DNA of 64,000 nucleotides from Tretioscincus oriximinensis. Lineage: Eukaryota; Chordata; Lepidosauria; Squamata; Gymnophthalmidae. Each line of letters begins with the position of its first letter. Positions within the stretch are counted from its first letter, which is position 1. This document shows, one piece after another, positions 32,283 through 45,046 of this stretch. The DNA is taken from NCBI GenBank assembly GCA_022410635.1, contig JAJVDF010000656.1, forward strand, positions 203,630-267,629, written 5' to 3'. The position numbers and the translations under genes are program-made. The notes below the pieces were generated by a model that was not told the DNA's origin, ran no database searches, and saw only the letters and a list, made by a program, of their open reading frames with translations.

Positions 32283-32345
32283 CCAATATTGTTCTATGAT
32301 CCGATATTGTTCTATGATCCAATTTTATTCTATGATCCGACATTA
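32283..32345 (+). repeat. 18-bp tandem repeat
   Basis: TGTTCTATGATCCGATAT and two variants lie head to tail, just before the polyadenylation-like end of the second Ngaro fragment. Confidence 0.7.
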
Positions 32346-32589
32346 TACTTGAAGACAATTGTAAATTAAGTTTAATAAATGTTATATTATTACTATATAC
32401 GGTCTCACGGTGCCTGTTTCACTTTAGCCCACCAAAATGGTTTGTAATAATCCTGGCAATGTATCCTAATAAAATGTAAACAAAGTGTATTTTTCCATTT
32501 TATACTGTTTCCCCACAACCTATTATGGATTTGATAAAGTGGGCTCAGCTGATTTTGCCCACACTTTACTTATTTTTAACACAAGCAAG

Positions 32590-32840
32590 GTTAGGGCCTT
32601 TTCAGTAGCATCCTGCAGAATAGGAGATAGTCTCCCCATGGATGTCAGTTTGTAGGCATCTTCAATACTGTGTTTACAATTTAAAGACTGGTGAGGACAC
32701 ATCTACTACATTTGCCCAACTTTGGTTGAGAGAATGGTCTTCCTTTTTCCATTTTCAAGAACTATTACTGTGTTTATTATTATAACTTGCCCTGATACTT
32801 TTAGTTATAGGGTGGGACAAATAAATAAACAAATAAATCT
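32590..32840 (+). repeat. L2-like LINE C-terminal end and 3' UTR
   Basis: GGTTAGGGCCTTTTCAGTAGC (near 32589) is what remains of the C-terminal 'RAFSV..' coding end of such LINEs. It is followed by CTTGCCCTGATACTTTTAG, TATAGGGTGGGAC and an AATAAATAAAC tail. Confidence 0.5.
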
Positions 32841-33169
32841 GCATTATTTTAGTTCCAGTATTCTGTGACTATGTTGTGNTAATCCCGTTCAGTCACGTAA
32901 GATCTGTAAGCTGTGTCTGTTTTACTAAAGCAATTCTTGAATGCTATTCGGTATAAACAAGTGAAATTTGCTACATAAAATTCACCAGCTAAGACACAGT
33001 GCTTAGTATATAGTGTCTGTAATCTACTGCCACTAATATCCATTGTTTCAAAATTAAAGGCAATGGCAAGTGATACTAAAAATATATTTTTTTATAATTG
33101 TGGATTTTTTTAAAAAAAATCACAGTGCAAGTATACCTGCAGCATTGTATATGCTTTATTTGCCACATT

Positions 33170-33290
33170 GCAGCAATGTAGTGGAATTAGAAAAGATTCA
33201 GAGAAAAATAACTAAAATAATAAACATGCTTGAAGAAATCCCCAATAAGGGCACATTGAAATGTATAAGACTTTTTATTCTGTGCTCGCC
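33170..33290 (+). repeat. Very old CR1-like coding fragment
   Basis: The frame reads VVELEKIQRKITKIINMLEE, comparable with the [18 protein letters not shown] block of the CR1 C-terminus. It is short and highly diverged. Confidence 0.4.
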
Positions 33291-33579
33291 ATCACTCCAC
33301 TCAAAAATGTTTAGAAGAAAACAGCATGTGACATAAGTGTGTTCATCTAATTCTCATCCTGTCTAATCATGAGTATTCTAGAGCACATTGCCATTGATAC
33401 ATGACAACACAATTTCCAGACCATATCTGAGTTGTCTTTGAGGTGCTTTAAAAATATTCTGATGTGTTTGAATGCAACCTTATGTAAATAGAATGGGCAG
33501 TATGGATAAGAGAAAAAAGTTAGTTAAAAAGACAAGAAAGTGCCCCAAGAGAAGGTCTATTTATAAGCTCTCTTGCTTT

Positions 33580-33900
33580 ATAATTTTAAAAAGGACATTG
33601 ATAAACTAGAGCAAGTACAAAGGAGAGTTACAAGGATGGTGAGTGGTCTGGAAACCCATGTCCTAGGAGGAATGGTTAAAGGATCTGGGGATGTTTAGTC
33701 TGCAAAAGAGAAGACTGAGAGGAGACCTGAAAGCCATCTACAAATATCTGAAGGGCTGTAACAGAGCAGAGAGATCAACACGGTTCTCAATAGCACATGG
33801 AAGGACTAGAAACAATGGAATGAAACTGCAAGGGAGTAGATTTAGATTAGATATCAGAAAAAACTGACTTTTTAACAACTCATATCTAANAAGGAACCTC
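33580..33900 (+). mobile_element. Old CR1 C-terminal fragment, different subfamily
   Basis: Frames read DKLEQVQRRVTRMVSGLETH, then (shifted) [20 protein letters not shown] and [17 protein letters not shown]. This order is the CR1 C-terminus, but the residues differ from the other copies, so it belongs to an older or distinct subfamily. Confidence 0.65.
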
Positions 33901-35263
33901 AGGAAATATAAATGTGGATCCATTTAACTGCTTACAGACCCATATGATTGTATGTTTATATGCAATTGGAGATAGCTCTGAGATAGTTTTAACAATGTAA
34001 AATCCTAACAAGACATATTATTTTATTTGTCTGAGCATGGTTCTTTTTAGGGCTGGTTATCAGTGAGCAGAGCTATTTATGACTTAGTGATATCTTTTTC
34101 CATGGAAGTTCTCAATTACTGGGAGACTGAGAAAAACTCAGATGACTTGCTTATGATTGGTTTAATGACTCAGGAGATTCTTGTGTTCTTATATTTTAAA
34201 TTGAGGGCATGTGCACACAAGGTTTTCCTATTGTATTGGTAGTATCATCATGATGATTCCCTTCCACGTAGCAATGGAGCTTCCGTTATCCCACCTAGGG
34301 AAATGTTGCCCCGAAATTTGTGATTGCTGATCCTTTCAGGAATCAGCACAAAATGACTCTTCCTCTATTGTGAAGCCTGCTGTGTGCCACACCATCACAG
34401 GAATTCAGATACCACAAAAACATGTCAACCAGCAGGACTTCAGAATCACAGTTGGCTGACTGGCATGGTATCGTCACCCTCGCCAGCTCCACATGGATTT
34501 TGCAGGTAGGTNTAAATGAGTGAAATCCACAATTGCTTTTAGATTGTGGGTTTTACTCATCATGCGGAGAGGGCCTAAATGTAAATCAATAATTTGCCCA
34601 CAATAATATTGAAATGCTTGTACTCTGAAATGCTCAAAGCAATTTGTGTCAACTATTTATATGGTCTAAAATACCCTGTGCTCAATGGAAGTTAAGGATA
34701 TTATTTAGTATTTGCATACATACTGTGTCTAATCTAATTCTTTCTCAGTGTCACATATGTAAATGTGCACAAAGATTTGTTAATGGAAGCAAGCACTCCA
34801 ACTGTTCGAATGAAAGTGATATCCTGTTCCTAAAAACAGTCAAGTAATGAGATATGTTTAACAAAAATGTAATTATTAGACTTTCTTCCCCATTGGATAG
34901 TTTTTTTTTTAAAAAAAAGAAAAAATCCCTTAAGATTTAAGAGGATAAAAAAAATGTGCTGCTCAAACCTTAAAGGTTTAAAATTGTATCATGATATGGG
35001 TATGGCATTTAAGTNATAATTCTGAAATTACTAATTTAAAATTGCTTAATGTGCCAAATGCTTCCAGGTTTCAATCACCTATCAAATTATATCTGAACAT
35101 ACTCATTAACTTGAATATAAACAGTATAATTTTTATCTGCCAGTCTCGGCTGCATATTTGTTAGTGAACTACAACTAAAACTAATGAACAAATATGATCT
35201 TAAGAACCTAATTCTTTGCTTAGGAGAGCAGATCTGAATGCAATCAGAATAGAGACTAAGGTT
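33901..35263. other. No recognised gene
   Basis: The part 34205-34575 is less AT-rich and might be a degraded MITE (GGGCATGTGCACACAAGG at the left), but I cannot match its ends. The rest is plain AT-rich sequence. Confidence 0.35.
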
Positions 35264-35389
35264 GGATCTCAACATTGGTGCAATAACTCAGTGATAACTC
35301 TGTCAGTACACCAACTAGGCCATAAAGAGCACCCTTTAACTACTCTTTATGGCCCAGTTTGGTGTTCGGACAGAGTGAGATCTGCATGC
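35264..35389. repeat. Short fold-back element
   Basis: ACTCTGTCAGTACACCAAC then TAGGCCATAAAGAG (35297-35329) pairs with CTCTTTATGGCCCAGTTTGG then TGTTCGGACAGAGT (35343-35376). GATCTCA and TGAGATC extend the stem. The loop is 13 bp. This is a MITE-like hairpin without coding capacity. Confidence 0.7.
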
Positions 35390-35659
35390 AAGTAAGGATA
35401 GTTACCATTCTGTCATTAGTGTTTGATAGATAATTTTAAATTATGAACAAGTGTAAATGCTACAGCAGTGCTTACTCCTACTTTCCCCCNAAAAAACATG
35501 CTATTGTTATAATACCATTCTTCAGTTGGACCTACCATAGTCTACCATCTCTGCTGATGTTGACATGTATCTTTGAACTCAGGAAATAGGCCACATGGTC
35601 AATTGCATTTGAAATCCCCAGCCAGTAACATCATAGATGAGAAATTATTTTTTCTTGAG

Positions 35660-36256
35660 AACATAAGAACATAAGAAGAGCCATACTGGATAAGGCCACA
35701 GCTCATCAAGTCCAACATTCTGTCTCACACAGAGGCTCACCAGATGCAGCTGGGCAGTCCGAGCAGAGGAAAGCAAAATATGCACCTGTTCATGACTGTA
35801 AATGGTATTTCAGGAGTCCTGCCTGTTGCTTCATCCCGGAGGCAACATCCAGACATCCATTCTAGTATCCATTTATACCCTTGGTGTCCATAAACCTGTC
35901 TAGTCCTGTCTTGAAACTATCCAAGCTGTTAGCTACCACTACCTCTACAGGAAGTAAATTCCACAGGCTGATGAACCTCTGGGTGAAAAAATACTTTCCT
36001 TTGTCTGTTCTCACTTTTCTACCCAACAGTTTTAAGGAGTGCCCTCTGGTCCTTGTGTTGTGTGATAGAGAAAACATTTTTTCTCTATTCACCCTGTCGA
36101 TCCCATGGAATGATTTTGTACACTTCAACCAGATCACCTCTCAAATGTCGCTTTTCGAGGCTGAAGAGGCCCAGACGTTGCAGCCTGACTTCATAAGGGA
36201 GGTGCTCCAGACCCTTGGCCATTCTTGTTGCTCTTTTCTGGACCTTCTCCAGTTCC
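35660..36256 (-). mobile_element. CR1 3' fragment, 5' truncated
   Basis: The 3' end shows two AACATAAG units (complement of the TTCTTATG-type tail) at 35661-35676. Minus-strand frames give [20 protein letters not shown], then [18 protein letters not shown] and, after a frameshift, RTDKGKYFFTQRFISLWNLL. It begins at the LELEKVQ block (36256). Confidence 0.85.
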
Positions 36257-37083
36257 ATGTTAACATAGCCTGGGACAGTAAAGTCTGCAACATGAATGTA
36301 TGGCATGGATTGCACTTCAGCCACTTCTGGAAGACCATTTGTCTGCCATCTGGTTCTGCAACGTCAGGAAACCAACAACTTATTTGAATCAACATAATGA
36401 GGAATGTAATTTACTACCTATAAATCTACAAGTACTTTATTTTGTGCCTTTTTCCAAAAGAAGTTCTCCCCAAGAAAATGTTTTCTCCCATTCTTCCCAG
36501 AAGCCATGCCTTATCTCACCACTGTTTCTGAAATGGGTTGACATGATCTATTATTTCCACAGCATGTGAAGAATTAGTTCATGCTGCTTATTGTTCTCTT
36601 GCTGGTCACCAAGTACTACAAGATCCCTTTACTAGAAACTCAGAATCTAGTTTGATATGGTGACTTCTTTGAATTCTGTCTCTGCTGGTTACTCATGTCC
36701 CATATGAGAAATACGTATTTGAACAGTTTCAGACAATAACATAAAGGTTGGGAAACAAAGTCCTTTGGATGTTGTCATGACCAGGACAGTGGTAATGTAA
36801 AGTGTGCAGTATCAAAAGTGCAACATCAAAGGTAAGGAATGACAATAATTGTAGTTCAACCATATCTAGAGAACCATATGTCTTTTATCCTGTTTTATAA
36901 TATTACAAACATAAAATTCTATTTTACTTTTTCATATGCAACAATTACAGAGATTGTGTCTCATTTCTGTGGTGCCTGCAACACAGAAATGACCAAATGG
37001 CAGTGGGTGAGCAGAGCAAGCTTATTTTAGGCTGTGGCACTAAATAGGTACCTATTGTAAAATAGTCAAACAGTTGTGGTGTG
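36257..37083. other. No recognised gene
   Basis: Unremarkable AT-rich sequence. Confidence 0.4.
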
Positions 37084-37258
37084 GTCCTACACTTGCCTCC
37101 TCTTCTTCCCTTCTGCCCTTCTATCTGCAGCTTCTCCTTACCCTTCTCATCCTTCTTGCCCTCCTGCTCTCTTCTTCTTTCTCCTCCAACTGCTTCTCCT
37201 TCCCTCCTCTTCTGTCTCCCCCTACTCCTCCCACTCTGTCTTCTCTCAGAAGGTATAG
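37084..37258 (+). repeat. Polypyrimidine tract (about 170 bp)
   Basis: Almost entirely C and T on the plus strand, with repeated CTTCTCC and CCTCCT words. Open frames on both strands across it are composition effects. Long mirror-like pyrimidine tracts can form triplex DNA, but none is shown here. Confidence 0.7.
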
Positions 37259-40200
37259 TTGACCAGCATCTGATGAACAGCAAAATGAGAGTCTTCTGCA
37301 TCCCTCAAAAAGCATTTAACACAATCAAGTGGTCATTTTAGCAGTTGGGGGTCAGAAAAAGAAGGTAACTGCTTGCTGCCAAAATGAGGCACTTCAGTAC
37401 CTCTCAAAAAGTGCCATGGTAAGAAATCGGCATTGTGTCTGTTCAGTGTGTGACTCACTGGGGGCTCGTCTCTCTCATGGCTGCCATAACTAAGTGGCCA
37501 TTTTTGAGTGGTGGGGGCCTTAAAAAGGATGGGCCCCAAATGAGGAACCATTCATGCTGTTCAACTGCCAAAACCATTTGCAACTGATTGGCATGTTGGT
37601 CAACAACAGAATGAGCTACTGGGTCAAGCATTCAGTTTCTGGTCTATGATGTACAAACCACCAGTGTGTTGAATCAAGTTAGTCTCTGCATGAACCATAC
37701 ACATTTTTTAAAAGTTTGCTCTCATTTCTAGTATAAACAAAAAATATACCCAAGGGCAATCCTGAATCATTACTGCTGCAGTCATAACACTACTATATAG
37801 ATATCTCCTGACTTTAAGAACTAATTGGACCAGATTTTGCTGCTAAAGAGGGAGCCAGTACCTTTTTTGAATACTCATTTTTAGAATAATGGCCTAAAAC
37901 TGTGTACTTGTAAAGATGCCAAGTCATAAAGTGGGGAGCTTATAAAGTGGGATTTACCAGTATTGTTCAAATGCAACTGAAGAACCAGTAACTGTCTTTC
38001 ATGCATATTAAATTGTACAATGAAAGCAGAGACTCCAACAAAAAAAAACTAAACTGAGTTTATTAGTTTTGTTTACCATTAGTTTGTGATAAATTGCAAA
38101 ATACAACAAGAAGCATCTGTGGTCAGATATATGCAGCTGTATGGAAAACAAAAAGGATTAACCAGAAAAATAATCCTCAGCACTGCATTAGATGTATGAA
38201 TAAAAATCATGTTTGCACATCATTTTATATTCTTTCATTGTCTACCAATGTTGCCTTCAGATAATCTTATATCATTTATTGTTGATTGGTGCATTCACTC
38301 TAATTCCTCCACTAAATCCTAAGTAAAATATTTCATTCCTTCCACAAGCTTATCCTCAATCAGGCAGTCATCACTTTCTTTAAATATGTTTATAATTGAT
38401 TTAATGACATTATTCCAGGTCTCTATATTTTCTCAAATACCATTTTTTGAAATATAATTTTGAAATACCATTTTTTACCATTGAAAGACCTTACTAGAAG
38501 CACCTTTTTTAGGACAAAGTCAACATAAAAAGCAAAGCGCATGAACCCATGTCATTTTTTTTTACTTCCCGTTTGTCATCGCTGCTCTTTCATTTCTACT
38601 TCTTGTTTCCTTCTGCTATCAATTGTGGTGCCCAAGTTTTGAATGTGGATTTCCTAAAAAATAAATCTTTCTTGTCTTTTAATTGCGCTTTCAAAGACTA
38701 TTATCCATTAATAATGTAATGATAATAATACTTTTCTTTATCATGTATAAAGTGTGGTAACTATTTGTCCTAATTTGTTGCATTTGTTGCATTACTTCCA
38801 CATAGGAAAAATTTGAATAGGTTTTATTGAATTTTCCCCTCTTCTAGCATGTGCCAGAAAATAATATTTTTGAACATTTTTTTGTAATATGGATCTTAGA
38901 GTTGAATGATGATAGTTTCAATATGCTATCTCAGGAACTCCATTAAACAATAGTGATGTGCTTGAACCACTGAGTATGTTTGGTTTGAATCAAACAAAAA
39001 AGATGCTTTATTCAGATTTGATTTGAATATTTGGTTCATTATGGTCTGCTTTATTAATTAGAACATGCTTGGTTCATATTTGATTTCGACTATGTTTTTC
39101 AGATAGTGGCTGGTTTGGTTTATGCAGAACATGCAATTACATGTTATGGGCCATGAACCGTTCAAATCAATTCCATAGTATCCATAGTATTGTTGCATTT
39201 ATAAAAAAAACATCTTTCCCTTCCACAACTCAGGTCAACAGAATGGATTTTGATCTGATATATGACAATTTGATGCCCCTTACAGAACTCATTTTCACCA
39301 ATTTTTCCACAGGATATTGTAAATAACATTGCATTCTTAAGAGAAACAGGACAGGGAAAAAACAAATTGTCAAGTATTGTCTACTGATAACTTTTTGATC
39401 TTACAATTTATTCTATCAGTAAAGAGACCGGAGTTGGACAAAACACTCTGAAGGCAAATACTTTCAACAAAATGGGAATAATTCTGATGTAGACTTTAAT
39501 CAAGCTCATTCCATCAGCTCTGTTTCATGAAAACTCATATATTGTAAGTCATTTGAAAATACTACCTAACTTCTTTCTTGTGTTGGCTGAAATATTCTAC
39601 TTCTTCATAAATACAAAAAAGTTTGGCAGGTAAAATTCTTAGATATTCAACCAAGACCTTCTAAAAATAATAAGGGGAGGGGATGTGATTAATGAGCATT
39701 TTTGCAGAGGTCATTCTATTTGCACACATCAATGAAATTAGTCTTAATTATCCCTGACACAGTTGACTTCAAATGCTCGGATTTTAATTACGTTTCATCC
39801 AAATTTCATTTTAGACACATTTTACTCATATCAAATTTCAAGACATGCTTGTTTACCTTATGGAATAACAACTGAAAGGCCAATGAACCTGAAATGGTGC
39901 TATGGAAATTTCAAATAAAAATGTCTTCAAAAGCAAATTCTCAGGAACATATATTATAAATTAAGATGTCTTTACTAACACAGATGACAAATTTTCCCCA
40001 CCTTTCCTCAGTAAGTTTAAATTTAAAAGGCGGTAGTGAATTATGGGAAATTCGATACGGATTTACTTAATAAGTCATGTCACTTGCTGATACCTTAAAT
40101 AAGCACATTACTTTTTACATACTCAATGATTAGTTATCTCTGACTCAGTTCATGCTTTTAAACTTCGGATAGAGAGATAATATTTCAACATATGTTATCC

Positions 40201-42364
40201 TATGGAAGAGTAAATAGATAAAAAGATAGAAGGAAATAGATATAACCTGAACATTTTTGCTTTTACTGAGCCATATATCCACGTGCATAATAAACGTTCC
40301 TGAATTATCCCCACTGAATAACATATTGAAATGAAGACAAAAATTAAAGTACCCCAAAGTATTTAATTTTGTGTGATAACTTCATTATTTACTGACTCAC
40401 TATACAATCTGAAATTGCAGCTGATAATTAAGGAAATATGTAAATGTCAGTGTGAAAACTGAAAATTCAATTTGATACATTTTGATCAAATTCCAACTGC
40501 AAGATCAGTGCAATATTTATGAAGAAAGGTAGAACAGGATGATCCAAAGTATGATTAAATATAAAGTATTTAATAAGCAAAAAAGTGGGGATGGGAAGAC
40601 TTCTTTAATAGAAAAGGCAAATTTTACAACACTGCAGTATAACAAATATGCGCAAGGCAAATCATTTTATAGTATGATTTTATTTAAAGTAACTCTTAAG
40701 ATACTTTCACTTTTACATGAATCATGTCCCATGTTTGAAAAACAATCCCACTCTTAGGTTGCAACAGAATTATTACCTCACACTGAATTAACAAGCACAC
40801 ATGAAAGATCTCTGTAACTTAGTAGTTTATGGTGTCAAAGTTTTTGAAAAAGTACACATCCAATGTATTTCTCTGTTACAATTTTGTGTTGAGAGGATAC
40901 TTGCTATGTTTTCTCTGAGCATTGTAAGAGTGACCTCTAGTGCTTTGCGGCTTCATTATAGTTCTTTGAGATCTGTTTTGTTAAAGATTTTCATATGATT
41001 TCCTATAAACGTTTGATTTAATTCAGTGCATTGTACGGAATGTTCTCACATTGGGATTCTGTCATTACAGTCTTTGATAATGGATGGATTCATGAAGTAC
41101 AAGGAACAAACAAATAAGGATTTTTTTTAAAAAGGAATAAATTACTTTGGTAGGACAGAGAAAACTTGTTACACTGTTCAAGGGTAGTTTATATATTTGG
41201 ATAGATAGCAAAAGAAATATCAAGACTGTGCATATTCCTGAAAATTATATTTAAATCCTAAACTGTGGATAATTTGAAGGAGCTGCCCCTTTAAACTGTG
41301 CTTCAATACAATTCATAAATTTCCCCCAGACTCCACATGCAGTCACTTTCAACTGTAGTTACTAATTCTACACTGACTCATACATTATGCAGGTGATGTA
41401 TTCAATAAAGAACAAGCAATAACTAACTTAAAACACCTATTGGACAATCATTTAACTCCTGAGATAAATTAGCAAGAATGTACAAATGAAAATAGTTCAA
41501 CATTTCTCTATAACACATTTTCTGAATACCAAAAGAATTCAGATCCAATTCAACCTTGGAACATACTGACCTCGAATTCTTCATAAATACTCAATTCCGA
41601 AGGTGCAATGCCAGTGATTCTAGGAATATTTTCTGAGGTTATAAGCCTCAACCCATTAGAACTTCAGATTCAGATTTCTGCTCTCAGTCCTTTAAGTGCA
41701 AACATAACACTATACTTTTCCAGTCTTCTAATATATATATTATATTATAAACATAATTTGAACTTCATATGTGCTACTGCCTGGTTGCACCTAACTATTG
41801 CTCTTTATGCCATCAATGAATATGTTACGAAATCTCATTTGCATTCATTTGCTTCCCTGTTTCATTTGCTGCCTCTTGTTCTCTATAGTACAGTATATCA
41901 GAGTTTCTTTCCATTCATGACAGGTACCTGCCTCCAAAATTGTGCATTGCTAAGACCCAGGCTGATGCATTAGAGAGTACCAGTGTACCAGAAATCTCTG
42001 TGAAAGACTTAATTCCTTTCAAGATATTCTCCTGTGTTTTTTTAATTACAAACTAGAGGAAGGAAATAACAGAACACACAAATTATTGGTAATATATATT
42101 ACCAATCATTTTTGAGCCCAGCTTAGTCAACAATGCTATGATCACTATATGCGATTAAAACAGTAAATGAGAAACTAAGGAAATAAAATTTAGCCCTGAA
42201 AAAAAAATCATATTAAGTTGCAGTTAAGAATCTCTCCCACCCCTATTAAATAACACTGATTTCTAAAAAATCATTTTTCTTTAAAATAACTAAATTTCTG
42301 AATAGAAAAATCTCATTACAATAAACTGCAAGTTTTCAGAACAATCTGGTCCCAGTTCAATACA
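37259..42364. other. Repeat-poor AT-rich block, no recognised gene
   Basis: Five kilobases without a clear transposon signature, unlike the rest of the window. The part 39650-42360 especially lacks repeats. It could be unique intergenic or intronic DNA next to the candidate exon at 42381. Chance frames only. Confidence 0.4.
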
Positions 42365-42380
42365 CATTTGTGATACTCAC

Positions 42381-42465
42381 GTTTGTTCTCTGCTACAGAT
42401 AAATCCCAGTGATAGAGATGGATCAAAAACAGCACCTTGAACGATATTTCAAGGGGAAAATTCAT
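42381..42465 (-). CDS. Candidate first coding exon of an unrecognised host gene (signal-peptide-like)
   Basis: On the minus strand an ATG at 42465 opens 28 codons with a hydrophobic run (KVLFLIHLYHW) followed by DLSVAENK. It is followed at once by GTGAGT (42380-42375), a strong splice donor. The upstream 400 bp (to about 42860) is rich in GA repeats and pyrimidine-purine asymmetry like a 5' UTR, and the surrounding block is repeat-poor. There is no second exon in view: downstream exons on the minus strand would lie at lower coordinates, and none is recognisable. I do not recognise the protein. Chance is a real alternative. Confidence 0.25.
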
Positions 42466-42860
42466 GTTCTCATTGATAAGACAGCCTAAAGTGCTGGAGT
42501 ATCAGAAACAGGCACAGCTGCTCTTTACTCCTGCTCTGTCCCTGCTTCTTCTTTTCCGTTCTCTCCTTCTCTCTCTCACACACACTCTCCCTGTCTTTCA
42601 GTATTTCTCAGAAGCCAAACAGCTCAGTCGAAAGCACCCTGCATCTTCCCATACAGGCGTATGCATGCAGCACCAAGATCTGCTCTTTCCTCTTCTAACA
42701 AAAGCAATCCCTGAAGAGCAGCTGCAAGAAGCTTTCTCTCCTCCAATTTCACAGAACCGCTCAGACCTAAGCTGCTAGCCTACCCTGTACAGTTTGGTTA
42801 CTGAAGCTTCACGTTCATAACGTGTCCTGGACACCCCTTGTGGTGACAGGTAGGAAATGT

Positions 42861-45046
42861 AAGTTTATGATGAAAGCCAGACAATAAAGAGAACAGCNGG
42901 CACATGTGTACCAGTACAGCTTGCCTGTTGGATTATGACTGCTCTCCATTCTTCATGGTCATGTTGTGGGAGGGGAGAACAGGATAACATGGACAACAAT
43001 TGAAAAACATGTATACACTCACAAATATACACAGAGATGCACACATAAAGATATCCACAAGGACACACCTGAATACATTTTAATGATAACATTCTCTTCT
43101 GGTTAGTATTTAAAGAACTTTTGGCTGTTATGTCTTTTACAGGAATTGGCGAGGAATGATTTAAGACCAGGAATTATCTGTTATATAAGAAAGTGAAATT
43201 TATTGTACTGGGTTCAGTAAACTCAACATTAATCTTTAACTGATGTTGCAAGGTACTCCCCTTGGGGATGTTTCTTTAATAAGGCATTCCGTATCTATGT
43301 TCCTATGAATTGTAATCTAACAAATATGTAGTATATAACTTCAAAGTGCAAGGTTGCAGTTTATTTTCCACACTCAGGAAGTGTAGCGCAAACATAAAAG
43401 CAAAGATGCTGAAATGACTTTCAATCCACTCAGTATTAAAATACAAAGATGTTAGATTGCATAAGGTTTTTAAAATTTAAAATTATTTTGGAAAATGCTC
43501 ATCAAATTCAATCTAAATAACCAGTAAATGCAATGGAATTCAGAAACAAGATAAATGAATAAACTTTCAACCTTTAATAATTGAGTTTCAGGTATATCTA
43601 TTTTGGAAAATAGCTTTAAACTCAAATGTTCTTCCTACACTTTGTTTTTAAAGGTTAGGATAGCTATAATCATAAGAAGCTATTTGAGGCATCCACTAAT
43701 GTCTAAAGACTTGTCACATGCAAGTTGTATCTCCTGTATCTCCTGAGAATAGGACTAGGACTAATTAGATATGTGGGAGTAAGAACTGGAAACTAAGCTG
43801 GATTTCCATGACACATTTACAATACTACACTTGAAATGTAACGAGCTGTACACTTTTTTGTCCCAAGTAATGTATATAAGGACCCACAAATATGCAGTTA
43901 CCATCCTGTTTATATGCTCATTGGAACATTATAATAAGTGAGTAGGATTAAGCTCTCCTTCTTCCTTCTCTTCTACCTGGTAGGGCTGCCAGAATCCAAT
44001 CATCTAAACTTGCAAGAGAGTTTACAGTTGCACCCAAACATGCACCATTTCAAACCCCACCCAAACCATGGTGGTGATTCCACCATTTCCTGAACCTGCC
44101 TAAACTCTGCAGTGAGGCTGCCCCGACAGATGCAGCTAAGGTTTTCGGGCATTGGAGGCTGAGGACTGGGCCTAGTCTGGGATGGAGGAGGGAGGGCAGG
44201 GCAGCCTTTTTGCTGCCCGAGGCCTATTGGCTCCAGGTGCAAACTAAAGCCGCCACTGACATGGCTGCCATGGTTGCCGCAATTGCCTCTGCCCTGATCC
44301 CACTGTCACTGGCTGGAGGGCTATCACCCTCCAGCCATGACTGCACACTCCAAGTTGGGACCATTTGCAAAAAATGATGTCATGATGTTCGGCTCAGTTT
44401 ATGGTTTATAGTATAGGACAACCTGCACCTGAAAAGCCCCACCATTTATAAGCATGGCCAGAGAGCAAAACCTCCTGGTATGTATGATGCTGTGGAAGCA
44501 AATAGCAGGAGGCATACATAGAGCACTCTAGTTAAGGAAATATCAGAAACACTTCAATTAGGGGATAGGAAGCTGCACATCCCATCGTATACTGCAAAAA
44601 CTGCTATATTTGACTAAAATATAGATTTGCAGACAGACTAGATGGCCTTTCTTGAGGATTGTTTCGCAGATGACAGCAACTCAAAAGGGATCTGCACTGT
44701 CCTGTCTGTTAGATGTGAGTGGACAGGCCCTCTTTTGACTCTACTCATATAGATAACACTTAGGGACAAATTGCTCCAAAAAAGGGACAGCAAGCAAGGG
44801 AAGATACACATATATTGTAAACATGTAAACGATGACTCCACTTACCCAGTAAAACATCTCCATTCTGGGCACAGGGAGACATAATAACTGCCTGTTTGAG
44901 GCATCACCTCTGCATTTGTGTGCACAGAGGGATCATTTCTAGAGCTACTATAGGAAAAGAGGCACCTTCAATGGTGATCACACCCACAAATCAGTATGAT
45001 AAGGGATATGTAGTTTCTGCATGCAGAGATGCAAGAGCAAACTCTT
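42861..45046. other. No recognised gene
   Basis: Segment 43985-44350 is GC-richer with CCC/GGG-rich words but no supported frame. The rest is AT-rich. Confidence 0.35.

Larger units (their letters stand above)
30800..32440 (+). mobile_element. Second Ngaro/DIRS-like fragment, interrupted by a CR1
   Basis: An SGNH block (30820-31120) is followed by CCCTCTAAAGGGGTTC (31208), similar to the start of the terminal repeats at 5488 and 9480, then a GC-richer stretch. A CR1 then occupies 31484-32170. After it come CCCCAATGCGGGG, an 18-bp tandem repeat and an AATAAA end (near 32382) with TATACGGTCTCACGG. No recombinase is seen here. The grouping with Ngaro is inferred from SGNH plus repeat similarity. 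Confidence 0.5.

Noticed and set aside
34205..34575. Possible MITE of about 370 bp
   Set aside because: The left end resembles GGGCATGTGCACAC, but I could not find a matching inverted right end or duplication.
37074..37315. Four overlapping frames on both strands
   Set aside because: Explained by the polypyrimidine tract; the peptides are low-complexity Ser/Leu/Pro or Arg/Glu/Lys.
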